Of a DNA stretch of 16,459 nt, positions 1 to 6,013 are shown piece by piece (positions within the stretch are counted from its first letter, which is position 1; the number at the start of each line of letters is the position of its first letter). A program made the translations under genes and the position numbers. The notes under the pieces are model-generated. The model saw only the letters and a program-made list of their open reading frames with translations, made no database searches and was not told the origin of the DNA. The stretch is taken from contig JAKAMV010000120.1 in assembly GCA_021812735.1 (NCBI GenBank), forward strand, positions 1-16,459, written 5' to 3'. Origin of the DNA: Chloroflexota bacterium (GTDB lineage: Bacteria > Chloroflexota > Limnocylindria > Limnocylindrales > CSP1-4).

Positions 1-1
1 C

Positions 2-385
2 GGCGAGACCCGCGACGAGCTGTCGCGGACGTTCGCGGACCTCCGCGCGGTGGACTGCGACATCCTCACGATCGGGCAGTACCTGCGGCCGACCCCAGCG
101 CACCTCCCGGTCGAGCGCTACTACCACCCGGACGAGTTCGCGGAGATGCGCGAGGAGGGGCTCGCGCTCGGGTTCCTCCACGTGGAGTCGGGCCCCCTGG
201 TGCGGACCAGCTACCACGCGCGGGACCAGGTCCCCGACGCCGCCCGCCGGGCCGTCGAGCGTTCCGCGGCCGCCCGGACCGCGGGTGCGAGCCCGGCCGT
301 CGGCGCGGACCTGGGCCGGCGCGTGCTCCCGCTCGCGACCGTGGACGCGCAGGGCCGGGTCGTCCCGTCGTCCGTGCCCGAGTAG
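2..385 (+). CDS. lipA: Lipoyl synthase, C-terminal part (5' truncated by window)
   Basis: The frame is open from the window edge to the TAG at 383-385 and gives 127 residues. It carries the conserved C-terminal block of LipA: GQYLRPTPAHLPVERYYHP, then GFLHVESGPLVRTSYHA. The family is a radical-SAM enzyme that inserts two sulfurs into protein-bound octanoyl groups to make lipoyl cofactors for 2-oxoacid dehydrogenases and the glycine cleavage system. Both iron-sulfur cysteine motifs lie upstream, outside the window, so their integrity cannot be judged. About 45 residues after the conserved core (Ala/Arg-rich) are a lineage-specific tail. A start at the ATG at position 50 would be wrong because the conserved reading continues upstream of it. 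The enzyme is cytoplasmic, and no regulatory element is visible. Confidence 0.93.
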   Translation, partial: GETRDELSRTFADLRAVDCDILTIGQYLRPTPAHLPVERYYHPDEFAEMREEGLALGFLHVESGPLVRTSYHARDQVPDAARRAVERSAAARTAGASPAVGADLGRRVLPLATVDAQGRVVPSSVPE

Positions 386-471
386 CGGCGGCGGCGGCGG
401 CCCGGCCGCCCGAGCCCCGGTCCGGCCGCCCGAGCCCCGGTCCGGCCGCGTCCTCCTTCATACTTGGCGCC
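386..471. repeat. lipA-serC spacer with 20-bp tandem repeat
   Basis: Five CGG triplets (386-400) run into a small GGCGG/CCGCC dyad (396-410). A 20-bp unit then occurs twice exactly (402-421 and 422-441) and starts a third time (442-448). The dyad could serve as the lipA terminator but has no T-tract. No gene is seen in this spacer. Confidence 0.6.
459..464 (+). promoter_or_regulatory. Candidate -10 (CATACT) for leaderless serC transcript
   Basis: CATACT lies 7 nt before the serC ATG at 472, and there is no Shine-Dalgarno sequence between them. This is the geometry expected for transcription starting at or next to the start codon. No convincing -35 is seen. Confidence 0.4.
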
Positions 472-1608
472 ATGAGCACGCCCCAGGTCGTCATCCCAGC
501 GTCCCTCCTCCCGGCCGACGGACGGTTCGGCTGCGGCCCGTCCAAGGTCCGCCCCGAGGCCGTCGCGGCCCTCGCGTCGGTAGGTCGGTCGTGGCTGGGG
601 ACGTCGCACCGGCAGCGCCCGGTGCTCGACGAGGTCGGCCGCCTGCGGTCGGGCCTGCGCGACCTCTTCGGGCTCCCGGACGGCCACGAGGTCGTCCTCG
701 GCAATGGCGGCTCCACGGTCTTCTGGGACGTCGCGACGTTCGGGCTGATCGAGCGGCGGAGCCAGCACTGCGTCTTCGGGGAGTTCTCGGCCAAGTTCGC
801 CGCCGCTGCGGAGGCGGCACCGCACCTCGACGACCCGGAGGTCGTGAGGAGCCAGCCTGGCACGCGGCCGGATCCGGTCGCCAGCGACGAGGTCGACCTC
901 TACGCGCTCACCCACAACGAGACCTCGACCGGGGTGATGATGCCGGTCGCCCGGCCCCGCCATGCCGACGGGCGGGTGGCGTCGGGCCTCGTCGCGGTGG
1001 ACGCGACCTCCGGCGCCGGTGCGCTGCCGGTGGACGCGGCCGACTTCGACGCCTACTACTTCGCGCCGCAGAAGGTCTTCGCGTCGGACGGCGGCCTGTG
1101 GGTCGTCCTGCTGTCGCCGGCCGCGGTCGAGCGCGTGGGGGCGATCAAGGCCTCCGGCCGGTGGCAGCCCGCCTCGCTCGACCTGTCGATCGCCATCGAC
1201 AGCAGCCGCAAGGACCAGACATACAACACGCCCGCGCTCGCCACCATCTTCCTGATGAATCGGCAGGTCGCCTGGCTCCTGGAGAACGGCGGCCTCGCCT
1301 GGTCCGCGAGGCGGTCGGCCGAGTCGGCGCGGATCGCGTACGACTGGGCCGAGGCGAGCGACTACGCGACGCCGTTCGTCGCCGACCCCGCCCACCGGTC
1401 GACCGTCGTCGCGACGATCGATCTCGACGAAAAGGTGGACGCCCAGGTCGTGAGCAGGATCCTCCGGGCGAACGGGATCGTGGACACGGACGCCTATCGC
1501 AAGCTCGGGCGCAACCAGCTGCGGATCGGGCTCTTCCCCGCGATCGAGCCCTCGGATGTCGAGGCCTTCACGCGCAGTGTCGATTTCGTCGTCTCCGCGC
1601 TGAGCTGA
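472..1608 (+). CDS. serC: Phosphoserine aminotransferase, mycobacterial/actinobacterial type
   Basis: This 378-residue protein matches the length of the class-V PLP aminotransferase SerC of the actinobacterial subgroup. It converts 3-phosphohydroxypyruvate and glutamate to phosphoserine and 2-oxoglutarate in serine biosynthesis. Visible signatures are GPSK at residues 22-25, GNGGSTVFWD at 77-86 (phosphate/PLP loop), HNETSTGV at 148-155, VDATSG at 175-180 (Asp177 for the pyridine nitrogen), FAPQK with Lys201 as the expected Schiff-base lysine, and QTYNTPA at 249-255. The C-terminal small domain ends with LRIGLFPAIEPSDVEAF. The start is the first in-frame ATG before the conserved N-terminus, with a -10-like hexamer 7 nt upstream and no SD, so a leaderless message is likely. 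It is cytoplasmic. I see no missing catalytic residue. Confidence 0.93.
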   Translation: MSTPQVVIPASLLPADGRFGCGPSKVRPEAVAALASVGRSWLGTSHRQRPVLDEVGRLRSGLRDLFGLPDGHEVVLGNGGSTVFWDVATFGLIERRSQHCVFGEFSAKFAAAAEAAPHLDDPEVVRSQPGTRPDPVASDEVDLYALTHNETSTGVMMPVARPRHADGRVASGLVAVDATSGAGALPVDAADFDAYYFAPQKVFASDGGLWVVLLSPAAVERVGAIKASGRWQPASLDLSIAIDSSRKDQTYNTPALATIFLMNRQVAWLLENGGLAWSARRSAESARIAYDWAEASDYATPFVADPAHRSTVVATIDLDEKVDAQVVSRILRANGIVDTDAYRKLGRNQLRIGLFPAIEPSDVEAFTRSVDFVVSALS

Positions 1609-1631
1609 GGCCCGGCGCCCGGCTCGCGCGC

Positions 1632-1637
1632 TATCCT
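1632..1637 (+). promoter_or_regulatory. Candidate -10 (TATCCT) for leaderless adenosine-deaminase-like gene
   Basis: TATCCT ends 6 nt before the ATG at 1644, and there is no SD in the 35-bp gap after serC. The same CTAnnnT arrangement recurs before other genes in this window (3261-3266, 5934-5939, 16166-16171). Confidence 0.4.
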
Positions 1638-1643
1638 CCGCCC

Positions 1644-2699
1644 ATGGCACCGCAGCTCTCCCGATCCACCCCCGTCGCGGAGCTGCACTGCCATCTCGGC
1701 GGCGCGGTGACCCCCGCGATCATGTGGGGGATCGCCCACGCCCAGGGCATCCGGCTCCCGACGAAGGACTACTGGGAGTTCCGGGAGATGATCACCGTCT
1801 CGGGCCGCCACGGCCATTCGTTCGACGGGTATCTCGACCTCTTCCACTGGACCGAGCTCATCCAGTCGTCGCCGTTCGCGGTGGAGCGCTCGGTCTACGA
1901 GGTCGTCGGCGGAGCCTACCGGAAGAACAACGTGACGACCGTCGAGCTGCGCTTCAACCCGATGAAGCGGAACCGGGGCGGCGAGCAGGACCTCGACCAT
2001 ATCATCGCCGCCGCCGTGCGCGGCATGGACCGGGCCACCCTCGAGTACCCGGTGAAGCCGGGGCTGATCCTCTGCCTGGACCGCGCCTTCCCGTACGACC
2101 TGAACGAGATCATCGCGGAGAAGGCGATCGCCTGGCGCGACCGCGGGATCGTGGGCGTTGACATCGCCGGGCCGGAGTCGCCGGCCTTCCGCCCGCGGGA
2201 CTACGCGCGCCTCTTCCGTCGGGCGCGTGGGTTCGGGCTTGGGATCACGGTCCACACCGGCGAGTCCGGGCCGGTCGAGGAGATCGCCGAGGTCGTCGAG
2301 GAGCTGGAGCCCGACCGGATCGGCCACGGCGTGAAGGCGGCCTACGACCCGCGGACGATGACCATGATCCGCGAGCGTGGGATCGTCCTCGAGCTCTGTC
2401 CCACGTCGAACCTGAACACGCGGGTCGTCTCCGGCTGGGACGAGTTCCGGTGGATCTTCGACACGCTCCGTCGCAACGAGATCCGGTTCACGATCAACAC
2501 GGACGGCCCGGAGATGCTCAAGACGTACATCAGGGACGAGCTGGCCACGCTCGGACGGCTGGGGATCCTCACGCTCGCCGAGCAGGAGGAGGCGGTGCGG
2601 ACCTCGCTCGCCGCCTCGTTCGTCCCGAACGTCGGCGATGTACGGCTGCCGCGACTCGAGCCGGCGAGCCGCGAGGAGGTCGAGCGGGAGGAGGCCTGA
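1644..2699 (+). CDS. Adenosine deaminase family amidohydrolase with variant NTDGP motif
   Basis: A 351-residue TIM-barrel amidohydrolase of the adenosine/AMP deaminase family (PF00962 type). Zinc-binding and catalytic landmarks are present: HCH (His15, His17), HTGE with His204 and Glu207, GHG with His228, CPTSN at 252-256, and NTDGP at 285-289 with Asp287. In classical adenosine deaminases the last motif is S/T-D-D-P and the second Asp contacts the purine; here that position is Gly288. Hydrolytic deamination is therefore likely, but the substrate may not be adenosine. Related purine-like substrates such as aminodeoxyfutalosine or N6-modified adenines are possible. The open frame extends far upstream in frame, but that part is a shadow of serC. 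The ATG at 1644 puts the HCH motif at the usual distance from the N-terminus. It is cytoplasmic and follows serC by 35 bp. Confidence 0.85.
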   Translation: MAPQLSRSTPVAELHCHLGGAVTPAIMWGIAHAQGIRLPTKDYWEFREMITVSGRHGHSFDGYLDLFHWTELIQSSPFAVERSVYEVVGGAYRKNNVTTVELRFNPMKRNRGGEQDLDHIIAAAVRGMDRATLEYPVKPGLILCLDRAFPYDLNEIIAEKAIAWRDRGIVGVDIAGPESPAFRPRDYARLFRRARGFGLGITVHTGESGPVEEIAEVVEELEPDRIGHGVKAAYDPRTMTMIRERGIVLELCPTSNLNTRVVSGWDEFRWIFDTLRRNEIRFTINTDGPEMLKTYIRDELATLGRLGILTLAEQEEAVRTSLAASFVPNVGDVRLPRLEPASREEVEREEA

Positions 2700-2798
2700 C
2701 GGCCCGACCCCCACGGTCCTGCGGCCAGCCCGCGGCAGGTGTCCGCTCTCGGGCGCCGAGGACGGACGATCGCCGCCCCGGCTGCCGACGCTCGATCC

Positions 2799-3254
2799 CT
2801 ACCCGCCCGCGGCCTTCGTCAGCGCGGTGCGGAGCGCCTCCCGGAAGCCCGGCGCCCAGGGCCCCTGGCCCACCGCCACGAAGGGCATCGCGTCGATCGA
2901 CTCGTAGGTCGACGCGTCCGCCACGAAGGCCCCGGCGCAGTCGTCCACGACCGAGCGCAGCTTCTCGTACGCCGCCGCGCCCTTGAACAGGTAGAGGTGC
3001 ACCGCCACGGGCGTGGCCTGGTCGAGGCCGCCCGCGCGCAGCGAGATGGCCGGCCCGACCAGTCGGCGGTCGCCGCACCCGGCGTCCCCGGTCCGGACGT
3101 TGTCGACCGCGATGCCCTCCGCCGCGAGGAACGCGACGATGCCGGCGAAGTCGGCGGGCGTGGGCGGGGGAGGCGTGGAAGCCAGGGCCTGGCAGCCCGT
3201 CAGCGAGAAGGCCAGCAGGGCGGCGATCGCGGAGGCGGCAGCGAGGCGGCGCAC
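2799..3254 (-). CDS. Small putative lipoprotein of unknown function
   Basis: A 151-residue protein starting at GTG 3254. The N-terminus is a classic type II signal peptide: MRRL, a hydrophobic stretch, then the lipobox LTGC with Cys21 as the lipidated residue. A short Pro/Thr linker follows (residues 27-33), then a compact domain of about 115 residues with two further cysteines (Cys60, Cys106) that could form a disulfide outside the membrane. I do not recognise the domain. A TAGCCT hexamer lies 6 nt upstream of the GTG with no SD, suggesting a leaderless transcript. The gene is convergent with the deaminase gene (99 bp between stops). An IS element inserted less than 75 bp upstream of its start, so any distal promoter or activator site may have been displaced. 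Confidence 0.75.
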   Translation of the reverse strand: MRRLAAASAIAALLAFSLTGCQALASTPPPPTPADFAGIVAFLAAEGIAVDNVRTGDAGCGDRRLVGPAISLRAGGLDQATPVAVHLYLFKGAAAYEKLRSVVDDCAGAFVADASTYESIDAMPFVAVGQGPWAPGFREALRTALTKAAGG

Positions 3255-3260
3255 GGATCG

Positions 3261-3266
3261 AGGCTA
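3261..3266 (-). promoter_or_regulatory. Candidate -10 (TAGCCT) for lipoprotein gene
   Basis: On the minus strand TAGCCT ends 6 nt before the GTG at 3254, the same spacing as TATCCT before the deaminase gene. The left end of the IS lies only about 30-60 bp further upstream, and no -35 match is evident. Confidence 0.35.
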
Positions 3267-3300
3267 GCATCGCCGGCCCGCGCGCGCCTTGGCATGTCCC

Positions 3301-3345
3301 TGCTCAACGAATGTGGCAGGGCCAACTGCTCAGTGACTCTGTCAG
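3301..3345 (+). repeat. IS left end, two iterated repeat units
   Basis: The outer unit TGCTCAACGAATGTGGCAG (3301-3319) and inner unit TGCTCAGTGACTCTGTCAG (3327-3345) share 14 of 19 positions and are 26 bp apart. The inner unit is the perfect mate of the right end. Confidence 0.65.
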
Positions 3346-3354
3346 TCTCACCCG

Positions 3355-4662
3355 ATGAGGGAGAGCCTGACGTTGACGATGAAGGAGCAGCAGCGGACTG
3401 AGGTCGTGGGACGCTGGCTTGCGGGGATCCTCACGACCGACGAGACGGTCGTCCTGCTCGGATGCAGCGAGCGGACGGCCTGGCGGCTGCGGGCGGCGAT
3501 GCTCGCGAGGGGGGCGGCGGGGCTCGCCCACGGCAACCGGGGCCGACCCTCGGCCCGGCGGATCCCCGACGCGACGCGGGAGCGGATCGTCGCCCTCGCG
3601 ACGACGACGTACCGCGGGTACAACGACACGCACCTCGCCGAGGCGCTCGCGGAGGACGAGGGGATCGTCGTCGGCCGGTCGACCCTGCGACGGCTCCTGC
3701 GCGGGGCGGGCCTGCCCTCGCCGCGAAGGCGACGCCCCCGGCGATACCGGAGCCGCCGGGAGCGGATGGCCCAGGCCGGCCTGCTCGTCCAGGTCGACGG
3801 GTCCCGCCACGACTGGCTCGAGGGCCGGGGACCTGAGATCACCCTCGTCGGGGCGATCGACGACGCGACAGGGATCGTCGTCGCCGCGACCTTCCGCCCC
3901 GCCGAGGACGGGGTCGGGTACCTCACGGTGCTCCGGGAGATGGCGCGCGACCATGGTCTCCCCGCCGGGATCTACCGCGACGGGTCGAGCGTCTTCGCCC
4001 CCAGCCGTCCCGGCGGGCAGGTCCGCGACGAGGCGACCCAGGTCGCCCGCGCGCTCGCCGAGCTCGGGATCGCCTCGATCCTCGCGGGGTCCGCCCAGGC
4101 GAAGGGCCGGATCGAGCGCTGCTGGGGTACCTTCCAGGACCGCCTCGTCTCGGAGCTGCGGCGAGCGGGGGCGACCGACCTCGAGGGCGCGAACGCGGTC
4201 CTGCGGGCGTTCCTTCCCCGCTTCAACGCACGGTTCGCCGTGCCGGCCGCGAGCCCGGTGCCCGCCTGGCGCCCGGTGCCCGCGGGGATGGACCTCGCCC
4301 GGGTGTGCGCCTTCCGCTGGAGCCGCGTCGTCGGCAGCGACAGCACCGTCCGCGTCGAGGGCGCGGTCCTCCAACTGCCGCCGGGGCCCGGGGGCCGTTC
4401 CCTCGCCGGGCGGCGGGTGGAGGTCCAGCTCCGCCTCGACGGTCGCCTCCAGGTCAGCGCCGACGGCCGCACCCTTGCGGCGGTGCCGGCGCCACCCGAG
4501 CCGCGCCGGCTGCGGGAGCTGCGCGTCCTCGTCCCCGGTGCGCCGCCGCCCGCTGCGGGACCCGAGCGTCCCGGCTATCGTCCCAAGCCGGACCACCCAT
4601 GGAACCGGCCGGGCCCGAAGGCGCCGAGCCGACCGGCACTGACAGAATCACCGAGCAGATGA
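3355..4662 (+). CDS. DDE transposase, ISNCY (ISDol1-like) family
   Basis: A 435-residue transposase. Residues 20-50 form a helix-turn-helix (VVLLGCSERTAWRLRAAM), followed by a second DNA-binding segment and a very basic stretch at 121-136. The RNase-H-like catalytic core has QVDGSRHDWLEGRGP with Asp148, IDDATG at 168-173, IYRDGSSVF with Asp209, and QAKGRIERCWGTFQDR with Glu254. The D/D/E triad is therefore complete. The C-terminal part (310-435) holds the small beta domain and the DHPWN motif typical of this group. There are two possible starts: ATG 3355 and ATG 3379 (residue 9). Neither has a good SD. The gene is intact and may be active. It lies on the plus strand, convergent with the protease gene beyond the IS. 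Confidence 0.85.
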   Translation: MRESLTLTMKEQQRTEVVGRWLAGILTTDETVVLLGCSERTAWRLRAAMLARGAAGLAHGNRGRPSARRIPDATRERIVALATTTYRGYNDTHLAEALAEDEGIVVGRSTLRRLLRGAGLPSPRRRRPRRYRSRRERMAQAGLLVQVDGSRHDWLEGRGPEITLVGAIDDATGIVVAATFRPAEDGVGYLTVLREMARDHGLPAGIYRDGSSVFAPSRPGGQVRDEATQVARALAELGIASILAGSAQAKGRIERCWGTFQDRLVSELRRAGATDLEGANAVLRAFLPRFNARFAVPAASPVPAWRPVPAGMDLARVCAFRWSRVVGSDSTVRVEGAVLQLPPGPGGRSLAGRRVEVQLRLDGRLQVSADGRTLAAVPAPPEPRRLRELRVLVPGAPPPAAGPERPGYRPKPDHPWNRPGPKAPSRPALTESPSR

Positions 4663-4682
4663 GCTGACAGAGTCACTGAGCG
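4639..4682 (-). repeat. IS right end, two iterated repeat units
   Basis: Read on the minus strand, the outer unit is CGCTCAGTGACTCTGTCAG (4664-4682) and the inner unit is TGCTCGGTGATTCTGTCAG (4639-4657), 25 bp apart. The inner unit overlaps the last codons of the transposase gene. Confidence 0.7.
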
Positions 4683-4746
4683 TCAACAGTCGCACGAGCG
4701 GCGTGTCGGCCGTGGGAACCTGAGGCACGCTCCGCAGCGGCCTCCG

Positions 4747-4812
4747 GTCAGGACGAGGCGCCGGCCGGCAGGCCGGGGCCTCGTCCTGACGGCCCGGGGG
4801 AGATGGCCCCCG
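4747..4812 (-). terminator. Strong hairpin pair downstream of the protease gene
   Basis: Arms GTCAGGACGAGGC (4747-4759) and GCCTCGTCCTGAC (4778-4790) pair perfectly over 13 bp with an 18-nt G+C-rich loop. A second 6-bp hairpin CGGGGG/CCCCCG (4795-4812) lies closer to the protease stop codon (4833). Neither has a T-tract. The position suggests termination or 3'-end protection of the minus-strand protease transcript. The 13-bp stem is unlikely to be chance. The stretch from the IS end to 4832 holds no gene. Confidence 0.6.
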
Positions 4813-4832
4813 TCCGGCGTGCGCAGGGGCGC

Positions 4833-5717
4833 TTAGAAGTCGGTACCCGCCACGCTGTTGATCCAGTCGATGACCTCCTGCCGGTCGGTGCGGTAGTACC
4901 AACCGTCACCGCGGCATCCGGCGTTCGACATCCCCCAGGAGGTGACGGCCACCACCTGGTTCGTGTCCGCAGGCCAGAAGACGGGCCCGCCGGAGTCGCC
5001 GCTGCAGGTCCCGCCGCGGTCGTCCCCGTTGCCGTTGAGCTGGATGTTGTAGCCGTCGTTGTTGGCGCTCGTGAGGTTGACGAGCTTCTCCTCGGCCATG
5101 AGGCGCTCGCGGTACGAGATCGCGTAGGCACCGTGCTTCGCGGAGAAGCTGATGCCGTACCCGGAGACGCCGAACGTCGTGTCCTGCGTGCCGCGCGCCT
5201 TCAGGAGCGGGTCGAGCGTCGTGGCCGGCGCGAGGGTCGCGTACTCCGCCATGGCGATCGGCTGGTCGAGGATGACGACCCCGGCGTCGTGCGTGTTCGG
5301 GAACCCGGCGAAGCCGTCGAAGCCGTAGTTGTACATCTCGTGCGAGGTCGCGCAGAGGATGCCCAACTGGTTCCCGCCCGTCCCCGTGCAGCTGTCCGGG
5401 TAGCCGGTCACCGGGTCGTGCCGGGTGACCGGGTCGTAGTTGGAGCCGGCGCCCTGCTGGAACCAGACCCGGGCATGCGCGTTGACGCCCCCGGCCTCGT
5501 CGTCGGTGCAGTGACCGGCGGTGAGCAGGACCGTCGGCGTGAGCAGCTCGCCCGTGCAGCGATGCTGGAAGACCCAGCCGCTGTCGTAGAAGGCGACCAG
5601 GCCGACGAACGGGTGCTCGAAGTCCTTCTCGTAGTTCTTGGTGATCGCCGCGGCGGGCGCGACGGCGAGCGCGAGCAGCGACGCGGCCACGGCGACAGAT
5701 ACGACCAGTCTCCGCAT
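4833..5717 (-). CDS. Secreted trypsin-fold (S1A) serine protease
   Basis: A 294-residue protein from ATG 5717, which is preceded by a strong SD (GAAGGAGA at 5722-5729). An upstream ATG at 5828 lies before this SD and its extra 37 residues are not signal-like. Residues 1-24 are a Sec signal peptide (MRRLVVSV, hydrophobic core, APAAA). The catalytic triad is TAGHC with His69, NTHDAGVVIL with Asp144, and SGDSGGP with Ser242. Disulfide candidates Cys54-Cys70 and Cys238-Cys268 match Cys42-58 and Cys191-220 of chymotrypsin. The residue six before the serine (trypsin Asp189) is Gly236, so Arg/Lys preference is unlikely. The likely signal-peptidase cut leaves Ile25 as the N-terminus, 44 residues before the catalytic His, close to the trypsin distance. 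This may bypass a zymogen stage. Substrate is unknown and the gene is monocistronic. Confidence 0.9.
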   Translation of the reverse strand: MRRLVVSVAVAASLLALAVAPAAAITKNYEKDFEHPFVGLVAFYDSGWVFQHRCTGELLTPTVLLTAGHCTDDEAGGVNAHARVWFQQGAGSNYDPVTRHDPVTGYPDSCTGTGGNQLGILCATSHEMYNYGFDGFAGFPNTHDAGVVILDQPIAMAEYATLAPATTLDPLLKARGTQDTTFGVSGYGISFSAKHGAYAISYRERLMAEEKLVNLTSANNDGYNIQLNGNGDDRGGTCSGDSGGPVFWPADTNQVVAVTSWGMSNAGCRGDGWYYRTDRQEVIDWINSVAGTDF

Positions 5718-5721
5718 CCCA

Positions 5722-5797
5722 TCTCCTTCTTCTCGCGGGCGCGGCGCCGGGGACGGCGCGACAGCGGCCCGCGGTGCTGTGAGGTGGGACGAAAGTA
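5722..5797 (-). promoter_or_regulatory. Protease leader: candidate -10 and strong SD
   Basis: On the minus strand TACTTT (5792-5797) is a candidate -10, with only a weak CTGCAA at -35 and 17-bp spacing. GAAGGAGA (5722-5729) sits 4 nt before the ATG at 5717 and fixes the start. Confidence 0.4.
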
Positions 5798-5836
5798 CTC
5801 CCTTGCCGCCCACATTGCAGCACCACACGGGGTCGC

Positions 5837-5887
5837 CCGGTGCGTCGCCGCACCGGAGGCGGGGCGGGTCGGTCGGCGTGACCGACC
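5837..5887. promoter_or_regulatory. Two operator-like dyads between protease and FAD oxidase genes
   Basis: Dyad 1 is CCGGTGCG-tcgc-CGCACCGG (5837-5856). Dyad 2 has arms GGTCGGTC and GACCGACC around a 5-nt spacer (5867-5887). Their centres are about 31 bp apart, close to three helical turns. Dyad 2 lies roughly 60-70 bp upstream of the probable FAD oxidase transcription start. Eight-bp arms are expected by chance several times in DNA of this composition, so only the pairing and location support a role. The rest of the roughly 295-bp intergenic stretch 5718-6013 holds promoters and leaders and no gene. Confidence 0.3.
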
Positions 5888-5933
5888 AGCGGCGAGCGAC
5901 TGCCAGCCGGCGGTCAGCGAGGCGTGCGCCCGC

Positions 5934-5939
5934 TAGACT
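5934..5939 (+). promoter_or_regulatory. Candidate -10 (TAGACT) of FAD oxidase gene
   Basis: TAGACT is followed by a leader of about 70 nt with a hairpin (CCGGGCA/TGCCCGG, 5967-5987). A good SD, GAGGGAGA (5999-6006), sits 7 nt before the ATG at 6014. No strong -35 is seen. Confidence 0.4.
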
Positions 5940-6013
5940 GTCCGTCCGCCGTTGGGCCTGAGCCGGCCGGGCACGCGCCCTGCCCGGGACCCCGATCCGA
6001 GGGAGACCGACAC

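Larger units (their letters stand above)
3295..4688 (+). mobile_element. Insertion sequence, ISNCY (ISDol1-like) family, about 1.4 kb
   Basis: One transposase gene fills the element and is flanked by inverted repeats. A perfect 18-bp pair, GCTCAGTGACTCTGTCAG, occurs at 3328-3345 and inverted at 4664-4681. Each end also carries a second, diverged copy about 25-26 bp away (left 3301-3319, right 4639-4657), so each end looks like a double binding site. If the outermost left copy is the true terminus, the ends are TGT at 3295 and ACA at 4688. If the perfect pair is terminal, the element is 3328-4681. I see no convincing target-site duplication at either choice. The family call rests on the transposase motifs. 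Confidence 0.75.

Noticed and set aside
402..448. Tandem repeat as a small CRISPR-like array
   Set aside because: The copies abut with no spacers and there are only about 2.3 units; no cas genes are nearby.
211..1650. Long minus-strand open frame (479 codons) opposite lipA/serC
   Set aside because: It is a composition shadow of serC: Arg/Gly/Pro-rich translation, no recognisable domain, and the plus strand carries clear SerC motifs.
3320..3326. CAAC at both IS flanks (3323-3326 and 4684-4687) as a target-site duplication
   Set aside because: The match is only 4 bp and is offset by one and two bases from the perfect inverted repeats, so it is not convincing.
4747..4790. The 13-bp inverted repeat as an end of a mobile element
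   Set aside because: It lies outside the IS ends, has no second copy in the window, and its position just past the protease stop fits a transcript-end hairpin better.
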